NCBI RefSeq assembly: GCF_001632745.1
Contig: NZ_LQRT01000004.1
Location: 124,001 to 188,000 of the forward strand
Reading direction: 5' to 3'
Length of the DNA stretch: 64,000 nt
Source: Aquimarina aggregata
GTDB lineage: Bacteria; Bacteroidota; Bacteroidia; Flavobacteriales; Flavobacteriaceae
Shown piece by piece: positions 29,172 through 36,912 of the stretch. The stretch's first letter is position 1; every line of letters starts with the position of its first letter. The position numbers and the translations under genes are program-made. The notes under the pieces are model-generated. The model saw only the letters and a program-made list of their open reading frames with translations, ran no database searches and was not told the origin of the DNA.

Positions 29172-29486
29172 ATGGTGAGGTTAGGACTTAATGTTAGCAA
29201 ACTTGAAATGAATTTAACATTTGCTTAGCAAAATAAAGCAAAAAAGATTCATTTTACAAGCAAAATTATCGACAAAAAACCAAAAAACTCGATTAAGTAA
29301 GGTTTTACCTTACTTTGTTTAACATACTAATGAGATATCATCATCTTATCAAAAGAAAACAAAATCTAGCACCTCCATTTCACCTCCAACTCTCCTACCC
29401 CTTTATTTAAAAAGGTGTATTACATATTGTATTGGGGAAATAGGTTCCTTTTAGCAGGTTTTTGTTTTCCTTGTGTTTTACTTCTT
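29172..29486. other. Intergenic region upstream of the giant adhesin gene
   Basis: This stretch of about 315 AT-rich bases has no credible gene. It contains an 8-bp inverted repeat AAGTAAGG/CCTTACTT (29295-29302 with 29308-29315), which could be an operator of the adhesin gene or a weak terminator. Nothing else was seen. Confidence 0.4.
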
Positions 29487-29741
29487 TTAGATAAGTTTTA
29501 ATTTCTCAATTCTGAAGGACACAAGATCTTCATCATCATCTTCGATATATTCTGAATAAGTAATTTCAAAACTCTTGTCCTTAAACCTATCTGATTTAAG
29601 ATCGAATTTTCTAATAACATTAGGAGATACTTCCTCAAATACGATAATCTCTTCGTTATCCATTACAAATTGATAGTATCCGTCATAGTATTTCTTAAAT
29701 ACTCCAGACTCTACATTTTGATTAATAATTGAGCCATTCAT
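29487..29741 (-). CDS. Hypothetical 84-residue protein
   Basis: I do not recognise a family. The frame has normal codon use, an ATG start and an acidic C-terminal half (EYIEDDDEDLVSF). No signal peptide or membrane segment is present. The alternating hydrophobic pattern (YYQFVMDNEEIIVFEEV) suggests a small beta-rich cytoplasmic protein. It lies downstream of the SET-domain gene on the same strand, separated by 209 bp, so it is probably transcribed separately. It is kept as a gene because the composition is protein-like and nothing competes on the other strand. Confidence 0.55.
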   Translation of the reverse strand: MNGSIINQNVESGVFKKYYDGYYQFVMDNEEIIVFEEVSPNVIRKFDLKSDRFKDKSFEITYSEYIEDDDEDLVSFRIEKLKLI

Positions 29742-29950
29742 GTTTGTTAATTTTCGTAATTCAGTTTACAAGGTTTAAATAAAGATTTCACTACTTTTTA
29801 TCTGATTTTCCCATAAATTTTACGGTATCTTTCCAATACACCCACTCGATTTTTCTCAACTTATGTGGTTCAGCAAGCAAAAATGGTTTTGTATAATCAC
29901 TACACAAAAAAAATTACATTAAAGAACCATATTGATTTGTTTTCTAACTC

Positions 29951-30538
29951 TTATATTTTGTAATAGTAATTTTTTAAAATAGAGTCCATTTCTTTTTCTC
30001 CCTTACTAATTTGTACTGCTAATTGCCATAGTTCTTCATCTAGTAACCCAATTAATGGTTGCTTTACTTTTGATATGTACTTAAAAGCTTTTAGTAATTT
30101 TTTATCCCAAGACTTATGATATCTTAATAAGTCATCAGGATACACAATTTTTCTTTTTGTTCCTTCGTCGATACCTCTAAAAGGATTATCAATATTTAAA
30201 TAGCCATAATCATCTGTTAATTGTTCTCCAGGATGAATATCCCGAATAGCTAGTTCAAAATTATAAGCTGTAGTGAGACAATTGGCATTAAAGCTATGAT
30301 TTACAAAGCGTCCATTATCCCAACATAACACCTGATTCCCCAAATTATTTTTATAGGCGTAAGTTTCTAAAATATTCTTATATACAGGTTCTAATACTTC
30401 ATATTGATCTGGAGTGAACTCACGATCAAACTTATCTAATATCCAAGTAATCGTTCCAATGGGAATTATTTTTTTAGCAACTACACCGTAACCAATTTCA
30501 TTGCTTATAAACCGTATTTCTGTATCGGGGTGTATCAT
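29951..30538 (-). CDS. SET-domain protein (putative lysine methyltransferase)
   Basis: The product has 195 residues. The SET core is clear: [14 protein letters not shown] near the N-terminus (about 17-30), [11 protein letters not shown] matching the NHxxxxNC cofactor motif (about 92-102), and [10 protein letters not shown] matching GExLxxDY with the catalytic tyrosine (about 121-130). SET proteins transfer methyl groups from S-adenosylmethionine to lysine side chains. Bacterial examples modify ribosomal or other proteins, and the substrate here is unknown. No pre-SET or post-SET cysteine cluster was seen. The start codon overlaps the stop of the RimK-fusion gene by four bases (ATGA), so the two proteins are translationally coupled and may act on the same target. 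Confidence 0.82.
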   Translation of the reverse strand: MIHPDTEIRFISNEIGYGVVAKKIIPIGTITWILDKFDREFTPDQYEVLEPVYKNILETYAYKNNLGNQVLCWDNGRFVNHSFNANCLTTAYNFELAIRDIHPGEQLTDDYGYLNIDNPFRGIDEGTKRKIVYPDDLLRYHKSWDKKLLKAFKYISKVKQPLIGLLDEELWQLAVQISKGEKEMDSILKNYYYKI

Positions 30539-31923
30539 CGTTTAAATTTTAATTTCTTTTCGATAGCTTCAATCATAATATTAGCTATATCCAATCCGGT
30601 AGCATTTTCTATTCCTTCTAGTCCTGGTGATGAATTCACTTCTAATAATAAGGGTCCTTTATTGGATCGAATAATGTCAACACCAGCTACTGGAAGATTC
30701 AAAATCTTAGCCGCCTTAATCGCTAGTTTACGCTCTTCGGTAGTTATTTTGATTTTAGAGGCCGATCCACCTTGATGAATATTAGCTCTAAATTCTCCTT
30801 TTGCAGCTTGTCTTTGCATGGATGCTACTACTTTTCCGTTTACCACGAAACATCGAATGTCCTGTCCATTAGCTTCTTTTATAAATTCCTGTACAAGAAT
30901 ATTAGTTTGTACACTTTTAAAAGCGTTAATAACACTTTCTGCAGCCTTATTTGTTTCTGCCAGTACGACTCCTTTTCCTTGAGTACTTTCTAAAAGTTTA
31001 ATGATTAATGGAGCACCATTTACCATTTTTATTAAATCTTTTGTATCTAAAGGCGATTTTGCAAATCCAGTTATGGGAATATGGATATCATGTTTGGCAA
31101 AAAGCTGGGTTGCCAATAGTTTATCTCTGGATTGGGTAATCGCTTCTGCTGTATTCAAGCAAAAGGCTCCCATAGAATCAAATTGTCTTATTAAGGCGCA
31201 CGCATAAAATGTCATTGAGGGTCGTATCCTAGGGATAATAGCATCAAACTCATCAATGATGTTCCCTCCGCGGTACCGTATTTCAGGTTCTGTAGCATCT
31301 AATTTCATATAAGCTTGCTCTACATTTAGAAATACCATTTCGTGACCTTTGGCTATACCTGCTTCAACGATACGTTTATTACTGTACAATTCTGGATTAC
31401 TAGCCAGTAATGCAATCTTTAGTCCTGATTTTTCTTTAAAAAAGGGTCTATACTTTGTTAGAATTTCTTCATTTGTAAAATTTTGCTGTGCAAAACTAAT
31501 AGATGGGTTTACAATGTATCTATTCATAAGGGCTTCACGTCCTAATAACATTCTAAATTCCATTGCGTCACGATTCGCAAGTGTAAGTTCAATATCAAAG
31601 GTTGTATCACCCAGATTCACAGGTGTTTTGATTACAAAACGCTGCTCGGAAATACCTGATGAACTTTTTACTATACGTTTATCGTGTATTTTAGTTTCAC
31701 ATCGAATCACGATACTTCTATTATCCTGAATAGGGTTTACCTCAAAACGTACCCATTCTTCGGTTCCTTTATGAATAAGTTTAATATTATTTGCTTGTAT
31801 AGAAGAGGTTTTTGCTCCAGAATCCACACGTGCCTTTATTGCGGGTATTCCAAACTCTCCGAATACACACCATTCTTCACTTCCTATTATTTTTAGGTCG
31901 TTATTTATTAAAGTTTTTACCAC
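30535..31923 (-). CDS. RimK-family ATP-grasp ligase fused to a retropepsin-like domain
   Basis: The product has 462 residues and two parts. Residues about 10-150 match the RimB-like, so-called ATP-dependent zinc protease family, an aspartic retropepsin-like fold with the motif [12 protein letters not shown]. Residues about 165-455 are a RimK-type ATP-grasp domain with [28 protein letters not shown] and the Mg-binding [18 protein letters not shown]. RimK adds glutamates to the C-terminus of ribosomal protein S6 in Escherichia coli, and other members ligate amino acids to cofactors or peptides. A fusion of a protease-like and a ligase domain could add and remove residues on one substrate. It is followed by the overlapping SET gene. 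Activity and target are inferred only from families. Confidence 0.82.
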   Translation of the reverse strand: MVKTLINNDLKIIGSEEWCVFGEFGIPAIKARVDSGAKTSSIQANNIKLIHKGTEEWVRFEVNPIQDNRSIVIRCETKIHDKRIVKSSSGISEQRFVIKTPVNLGDTTFDIELTLANRDAMEFRMLLGREALMNRYIVNPSISFAQQNFTNEEILTKYRPFFKEKSGLKIALLASNPELYSNKRIVEAGIAKGHEMVFLNVEQAYMKLDATEPEIRYRGGNIIDEFDAIIPRIRPSMTFYACALIRQFDSMGAFCLNTAEAITQSRDKLLATQLFAKHDIHIPITGFAKSPLDTKDLIKMVNGAPLIIKLLESTQGKGVVLAETNKAAESVINAFKSVQTNILVQEFIKEANGQDIRCFVVNGKVVASMQRQAAKGEFRANIHQGGSASKIKITTEERKLAIKAAKILNLPVAGVDIIRSNKGPLLLEVNSSPGLEGIENATGLDIANIMIEAIEKKLKFKR

Positions 31924-32080
31924 TTGATTTGTTTTCTTATATATTTAGTTCCTGAGAGCTCTCGTAAAAGAGTTCATCAGTATCTTGGTATAGTAATTTT
32001 GACTCAAAGTTCTTTTCTATAATCCTTTATAAAAATTGCATCAGCAATTTGTACCGCGTATGCTTCTGTATTTATTTTTA

Positions 32081-32497
32081 TTACACAGTAAATATTTCTC
32101 TGTGGTCTTTAAAACTTTTAAACTCTACCATATATCCATTGGGATCTTTCACAAAAAAGGAAAGGTGCTCTCCAACCTTCTTTTCAAAAAACGTTACTTC
32201 GGTAGTTACATCAAGATCCATAGAGAAGAGTCTAGAATACAATTTACCCCAACTATGGATATCTATGATCACGCCAAAGTGAAAAGAAGGTAATACATGA
32301 TCTCCCAAACGGTAATTTTTGAAATCAAAGTTAAAATCTCCTACTTTGGTAAAAGTGATCTGATTTCCGTACAAATTGATATCTATCCAACCATCTGTAG
32401 ATCTTCCTAATTTAGCACCTAGTTTATAGGTATAGAAATCTTTTGTTTTTTCTATATCCTCACAGGGAAGGGCCAAATGAAATTCTGCATTTTTCAT
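32081..32497 (-). CDS. VOC (glyoxalase/bleomycin-resistance) superfamily protein
   Basis: This 138-residue protein begins AEFHLALPCEDIEKTKDFY, the opening strand and helix of the vicinal-oxygen-chelate fold, and contains LGRSTDGWIDINLYGNQITF, HFGVIIDI and FVKDPNGYMVEFKSF, which is the C-terminal VOC motif. Metal ligands His at the N-terminal HLAL, His in FHFGV and Glu in YMVEFK are all present. The family contains lyases, dioxygenases and resistance proteins, so the reaction cannot be assigned. It follows the small acidic protein gene by 18 bp, consistent with co-transcription from the polyamine genes. Confidence 0.8.
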   Translation of the reverse strand: MKNAEFHLALPCEDIEKTKDFYTYKLGAKLGRSTDGWIDINLYGNQITFTKVGDFNFDFKNYRLGDHVLPSFHFGVIIDIHSWGKLYSRLFSMDLDVTTEVTFFEKKVGEHLSFFVKDPNGYMVEFKSFKDHREIFTV

Positions 32498-32515
32498 TAT
32501 TCTAAAGTTTTACGA

Positions 32516-32809
32516 TTATTCCATTTCTGGTTCCTCTGGTAAATCAGTTTCTTCACCTTGGTCATCTTCATCTTCATGGCTTTCCATTGCACTAACCAGG
32601 CGTTTACTAACTTTAACCAAGTACAGGGTATCTTCTGTTTTTACTTCTACACATTCTACGATTTCGTTTTGTGCATTTCTAAACGTAATGATATTTTGAT
32701 CATCATATCCATCAGGATATTCGTTTACCAATAGATCTAAAATAGTATTGTTTAATTTTTTATAATCAACAATTACTCTTTTCAAATTTGCGTTTCGTTC
32801 TGTTTTCAT
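32516..32809 (-). CDS. Conserved-looking small acidic protein
   Basis: I do not recognise a family for these 97 residues. The N-terminal 80 residues look folded (LKRVIVDYKKLNNTILDLLV, then two short strands). The tail is strongly acidic (DEDDQGEETDLPEEPEME). There is no signal peptide and no membrane segment. It sits 5 bp after the deoxyhypusine-synthase-like gene on the same strand, so it is very probably co-transcribed with the polyamine genes. Functional linkage to them is a guess. Confidence 0.65.
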   Translation of the reverse strand: MKTERNANLKRVIVDYKKLNNTILDLLVNEYPDGYDDQNIITFRNAQNEIVECVEVKTEDTLYLVKVSKRLVSAMESHEDEDDQGEETDLPEEPEME

Positions 32810-32814
32810 TTTGT

Positions 32815-33798
32815 TTACATATCTAATAAATAGGCAAATATTAATGGTGCCACAATGGTTGCATCACTTTCTATGATAAACTTTGGAGTATCTACATCCA
32901 GTTTACCCCAAGTGATTTTTTCATTAGGTACTGCTCCGCTGTAAGATCCATAGCTTGTGGTTGAGTCACTTATCTGACAGAAATAATTCCAGAACGGGGT
33001 ATCTGTCCTTTCTAAATCTTGATATAACATTGGTACGACACAAATAGGAAAATCTCCTGCAATACCGCCTCCAATTTGGAAGAAACCTATTCCATCCTTA
33101 GAGTTTTTGGTATACCAGTCTGCAAGAAAGGTCATATACTCGATACCGGATTTCATTGTACTTGCTTTGAGTTCTCCTTTCACTACATAGCTAGCAAAAA
33201 TGTTACCCATTGTACTATCTTCCCATCCTGGAACTACCAATGGTAAATTTGCTTTTGCAGCAGCATACACCCAACTATCTTGAATATCTATCTCGTAGTA
33301 TTGTTCTAAAACTCCAGACAATAACATCTTATACATAAATTCATGTGGAAAATATCGCTCTCCCGCTTCTTCAGCATCTTTCCAAATCTTAAAAATATGT
33401 TCTTGTAATCTTCTAAAAGCTTCTTCTTCTGGTATACAAGTATCGGTTACACGATTTAATCCTTGCTCTAATAAACCCCACTCCTGTTGTGGTGTTAAAT
33501 CTCGATAATTTGGCACTCTTTTATAATGGCTATGCGCCACCAGATTCATAATATCCTCTTCGAGGTTAGCTCCAGTACATGAAACAATATTCACTTTCTC
33601 CTTACGAATCATTTCTGCAAAAATTTTTCCCAATTCGGCAGTACTCATCGCTCCAGCAAGAGATACCAGCATTTTTGAATCCTTTTCTATTTGGGTTTCA
33701 TATGCTTTGGCAGCATCTACTACGGAAGCTGCATTAAAATGTAGGTAATACTTTTCTAAAAATTGAGATATAGCTCCTTTATCCTTCATATTCATCAT
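32815..33798 (-). CDS. Deoxyhypusine synthase-like protein (probable homospermidine/spermidine-type synthase)
   Basis: The product has 327 residues across the whole deoxyhypusine synthase fold. NAD-binding landmarks include SLAGAMSTAELG, SCTGANLEED and FFQIGGGIAGDFPICVVPM. The catalytic lysine is retained in SGAVPNEKITWGKLD, equivalent to Lys in WGKI of the human enzyme. Bacteria lack eIF5A, so the enzyme is expected to transfer an aminobutyl group to a small polyamine, as in bacterial homospermidine synthases of this family. The gene overlaps agmatinase by 20 bases and follows arginine decarboxylase, giving a logical path arginine, agmatine, putrescine, longer polyamine. The product polyamine is inferred. 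Confidence 0.88.
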   Translation of the reverse strand: MMNMKDKGAISQFLEKYYLHFNAASVVDAAKAYETQIEKDSKMLVSLAGAMSTAELGKIFAEMIRKEKVNIVSCTGANLEEDIMNLVAHSHYKRVPNYRDLTPQQEWGLLEQGLNRVTDTCIPEEEAFRRLQEHIFKIWKDAEEAGERYFPHEFMYKMLLSGVLEQYYEIDIQDSWVYAAAKANLPLVVPGWEDSTMGNIFASYVVKGELKASTMKSGIEYMTFLADWYTKNSKDGIGFFQIGGGIAGDFPICVVPMLYQDLERTDTPFWNYFCQISDSTTSYGSYSGAVPNEKITWGKLDVDTPKFIIESDATIVAPLIFAYLLDM

Positions 33799-34726
33799 CT
33801 GTAAATTTTAGGGAGTTATTTTTATCATTTCCTTTAAGAACAAATAAATTTTCATTCTCATCATCAACATCTTGTTCTTCAAATTTGTAACTCAACATTT
33901 TATAATATAATTTGGCTGCAGCAAAATCTGAGGATTTATCATCTTTATTTGGACATAATTCTACAATATCAAATCCTACTACATTTTTCTCTTCAAATAT
34001 TTTCTTAAGAAATTCAAGGGTTTCATACCATAACAACCCGCCAGGTTCTGGGGTTCCTGTTGAAGGTAAAATAGAAGGATCTAAAGCGTCCAGATCAAAA
34101 GTGATATAGACATTATCTGTCATTAGCTCGATAGCATTATCCATCCAATAATCATCTGTTGCCATTTCATGAGCAAAAAACACTTGGTCTTTATTCATTA
34201 CTAAATTTTCTGAAGCATCCATACTCCGAACACCTACTTGAACAAGGTTGGTATTTTGATTAGCTTCATATAACGCGCAAGCATGATTGTACTTAGAACC
34301 TTCATATTCTTTTCTTAGATCCGCATGGGCATCTATATGCACTACTGTTAAATCCTTAAAACACTCATCAAAAGCACGTATAGCTCCTATAGAAATGGAA
34401 TGTTCACCTCCTACCAGAGTCACAAATTTGTTACGTTTTATATTAGACTTGACAATAGCATGTACGCTTGTAACCATAGCTTCTGGAGAATCATTTTCAT
34501 TAACAGCTTCTGTAAGGTAAATACCTTGCTTATATACTTCGCTATTGGTTTCTATATCATATAACTCCATATTCTCTGAAGCATGTAAAAATGCTTCAGG
34601 GCCTTTGTCTGCTCCTTTCCCCCAAGTGCTAGTTCCATCATACGGAACAGGTATTAATACTACTTTTGATTTGTCATAGCCAGCAAATCGTTCTGGAATT
34701 CCGGCATATGTTTTCTGAGTTTCCAT
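33779..34726 (-). CDS. speB: Agmatinase
   Basis: This 315-residue ureohydrolase has all binuclear manganese motifs: GGEHSIS (about 104), HIDAHADLR (about 128-136), TFDLDALDPS (about 211-220) and a terminal FDIVELCP Glu/Asp segment. The family includes agmatinase, arginase, guanidinobutyrase and formimidoylglutamase. The neighbouring arginine decarboxylase makes agmatinase, releasing putrescine and urea, the best reading. It lies 25 bp downstream of the decarboxylase and overlaps the next gene, so the three form a tight operon. Confidence 0.93.
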   Translation of the reverse strand: METQKTYAGIPERFAGYDKSKVVLIPVPYDGTSTWGKGADKGPEAFLHASENMELYDIETNSEVYKQGIYLTEAVNENDSPEAMVTSVHAIVKSNIKRNKFVTLVGGEHSISIGAIRAFDECFKDLTVVHIDAHADLRKEYEGSKYNHACALYEANQNTNLVQVGVRSMDASENLVMNKDQVFFAHEMATDDYWMDNAIELMTDNVYITFDLDALDPSILPSTGTPEPGGLLWYETLEFLKKIFEEKNVVGFDIVELCPNKDDKSSDFAAAKLYYKMLSYKFEEQDVDDENENLFVLKGNDKNNSLKFTDDEYEG

Positions 34727-34751
34727 TTTAACAATGTTTGGATTTAATAAA

Positions 34752-36206
34752 TTAATTAGGATTTATAAATGTTTCTTTTTGTGAATATTCTACAACTTCT
34801 TCTTTTGTTATTTTTTGATATCCAAGAATGGATAATAATTGTTCTGAAGTTTGTTGCGGTGCAAAAACTTCTGTAGTTAAATTTCCATTCTCGTCACGAT
34901 CTATCAAAATATGTTTAGGTTGTGGGATCAAGCAATGTTGTAATCCACCAAAACCACCAATAGTTTCTTGATATGCTCCAGTATTGAAAAACCCGATATA
35001 CAACGGTTTATCTTTTTTATATTTAGGTAGATAAATGGCATTCATATGTTGTTCGGAGTTATAATAATCATCACTATCACAGGTTAATCCTCCGAGTAAC
35101 ACTCGTTCATACTCATCTTGCCATCTATTTACAGGAAGCATTACAAAACGCTTATTTATTGCCCAAGTATCTGGAATTGTTGTGATAAAGGACGAATTGA
35201 TCATATTCCATTTTTCACGATCATTTTGCTGTTTTTGATATAGTACTTCATAAATAGCACCACCACTTTCGCCAACTGTAAAACTTCCAAACTCTGTAAA
35301 GATATTAGGAACATCTACTCGTGCTTCTTCACAGGCAATCTGAATTTGATTTACGATTTCATTAATCATATACTGATAATCATAATCAAATGCCAAAGAA
35401 TTTTTTATGGGGAATCCACCCCCAATATTTAAGCTATCCAGCGACGGGCATATTTTCTTAAGACTTATATAAACCTTTAAACATTTTAATAATTCATTCC
35501 AATAGTAAGCGGTATCACGAATACCTGTATTAATAAAAAAGTGAAGCATTTTTAATTTCACTTTCGGGTTATTCTTGATTTGGTTATTATAAAAAGACAC
35601 AATATTTCGATACCCTATTCCTAACCTAGAAGTATAAAACTCAAACTTTGGTTCCTCTTCTGAGGCAATGCGGATCCCTACTTGAAAGTCTTCATTGATT
35701 ACGTTGCTTAATAAATCTAACTCCTCATAATTATCAATTATTGGAATACAATTACGATGGCCTTTATTAATTAATCGAGCTATGTTTTGGATATACTGGT
35801 CTCTTTTAAAACCATTGCAGATCACATATGCATTACTACTGATTTTGCCTTGGGTCTTTAAGTTTTCTACGATATCAATATCAAAAGCCGAAGATGTTTC
35901 TATATGAATATCATTTTTTAACGCTTCGTTTAACACGTGTCGAAAGTGAGAACTTTTAGTACAATAACAATAGCTATAATCACCAGCATAATTATTCGCT
36001 TTAATGGCACTCTTGAACCAGTATTTTGCTCGGTTAATGTTTTCAGATATTTTTGGTAGATAGGTGAATTTTAGAGGTGCTCCATATTGAGCAATCAGCT
36101 CCATAAGATTAATACCATGAAACTGTAATTGATTATCCTCTAGTTTAAACTCTTCTTGAGGAAAATGAAAGGTTTGGTCGATAAGATCGATGTATTTTGT
36201 TTTCAT
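34752..36206 (-). CDS. speA: Biosynthetic-type arginine decarboxylase (PLP fold type III)
   Basis: The product has 484 residues from the ATG at 36206 (MKTKYIDLIDQTFHFPQEEF). A longer frame to 36275 exists but adds residues unlike the family start. It is an alanine-racemase-fold decarboxylase. The PLP lysine is in YCYCTKSSHFRH (about residue 88), and the phosphate-binding glycine loop is SLNIGGGFPI (about 263-272). GLTCDSDDYY (about 396-405) carries the CDS/D substrate motif, and YIGFFNTGAY follows. It is shorter than enterobacterial SpeA (about 650) but of normal size for Bacteroidota. Agmatine is the expected product, used by the adjacent agmatinase. Diaminopimelate decarboxylase is the main alternative but fits the context less well. 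Confidence 0.88.
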   Translation of the reverse strand: MKTKYIDLIDQTFHFPQEEFKLEDNQLQFHGINLMELIAQYGAPLKFTYLPKISENINRAKYWFKSAIKANNYAGDYSYCYCTKSSHFRHVLNEALKNDIHIETSSAFDIDIVENLKTQGKISSNAYVICNGFKRDQYIQNIARLINKGHRNCIPIIDNYEELDLLSNVINEDFQVGIRIASEEEPKFEFYTSRLGIGYRNIVSFYNNQIKNNPKVKLKMLHFFINTGIRDTAYYWNELLKCLKVYISLKKICPSLDSLNIGGGFPIKNSLAFDYDYQYMINEIVNQIQIACEEARVDVPNIFTEFGSFTVGESGGAIYEVLYQKQQNDREKWNMINSSFITTIPDTWAINKRFVMLPVNRWQDEYERVLLGGLTCDSDDYYNSEQHMNAIYLPKYKKDKPLYIGFFNTGAYQETIGGFGGLQHCLIPQPKHILIDRDENGNLTTEVFAPQQTSEQLLSILGYQKITKEEVVEYSQKETFINPN

Positions 36207-36381
36207 CTGTTTTATTTTTGTTTTGCAGATAAAAATCACCATTGCATGCACGGACCAGAGTAGTCCTGCGATCAATAGATCATTCCATTATAAGGGATTT
36301 AAAAAATCAGAAATAGATAAAATAAATGGTTAAATCATTTACATAAATTATTTCATATTCGAATAATGGAAATAGTATAGG

Positions 36382-36400
36382 GAACGAATGACATTCGTTC
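36382..36400. promoter_or_regulatory. Perfect 9-1-9 palindrome
   Basis: GAACGAATG at 36382-36390, one central base, then CATTCGTTC at 36392-36400. The A-run on the right is on the wrong side for a terminator of the speA strand, and plus-strand transcripts would see A rather than T. An operator for a dimeric regulator is therefore more likely. It lies 176 bp upstream of the speA start and 31 bp upstream of the candidate RNA. Confidence 0.5.
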
Positions 36401-36430
36401 AAAAAATTGAAGTGCAATTGTATACTTTTT

Positions 36431-36555
36431 GGAAGTCAGCCTGAGAATTCGGTTCCTCATCCCTGAGGCAGCTTTTGGAGTAGACTTCTTTATGCTCCTA
36501 AGCCCGAATCTGAAAAACGTTTTCATTTATGTAGGCAATGCGTCCTTAGTGGACT
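36431..36555. ncRNA. Candidate structured RNA or speA leader element
   Basis: The segment is GC-richer than its surroundings and can fold. One fold has a closing stem ATTCGG/CCGAAT (36447-36452 with 36504-36509) enclosing hairpin CCTCA/TGAGG (36455-36459 with 36464-36468) and hairpin GGAG/CTCC (36477-36480 with 36495-36498), followed by hairpin GTCC/GGAC (36542-36545 with 36551-36554). An alternative pairing GAAGTC/GACTTC (36432-36437 with 36483-36488) competes. TATACT at 36421-36426 could start a plus-strand RNA here. On the minus strand the segment would lie in the speA leader. A 6S-like RNA or a riboswitch is possible, but no known class was recognised. Confidence 0.33.
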
Positions 36556-36912
36556 CATTATTTGTTATATTCAAATGTAATAAAAAACTAATATCAAAAA
36601 CTTTTTTGTGTACTTTTTTTTAAAATTCCGTTTTACATAAAATAGTAACTCAAGATTTAATTTAAGAATTAATAAAAATGCCCCAATAGTGTATACCAAA
36701 AAAATTAATCAGAAAATCCATGACTACTATTAAATGTTAACATCGTTAATAAAAGCATGAATGCTTAAAAGGTTAACAGACCAAGAGAATATACCTATAA
36801 TAAAGGGTGAGTTTTATGAGCATCCACTTAACCTGAGAAACATGTCATGTAAATAGATAACCTCATCTTATTATCTATAATCATTCTGAAATAATTATTG
36901 TATTTTCATTCT

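Larger units (their letters stand above)
36207..36912. other. Intergenic region with palindrome and candidate structured RNA
   Basis: Roughly 700 bp lie between divergent speA and the acyl-CoA oxidase gene. It holds a perfect 9-1-9 palindrome (36382-36400) and a locally GC-richer, structured segment (36431-36555). Near 36768 and 36829 there is also a widely spaced AGGTTAA/TTAACCT pair. A 64-codon open frame at 36429-36623 lies over the structured segment and does not look like protein. Confidence 0.5.

Noticed and set aside
32815-33798. Presence of a true hypusine pathway
   Set aside because: No eIF5A-like gene is present and bacteria do not make hypusine. The operon context points to small polyamines.
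36429-36623. 64-codon open frame upstream of the acyl-CoA oxidase gene
   Set aside because: It lies over the foldable GC-rich segment and its translation has no family resemblance. A structured RNA or leader explains it better.
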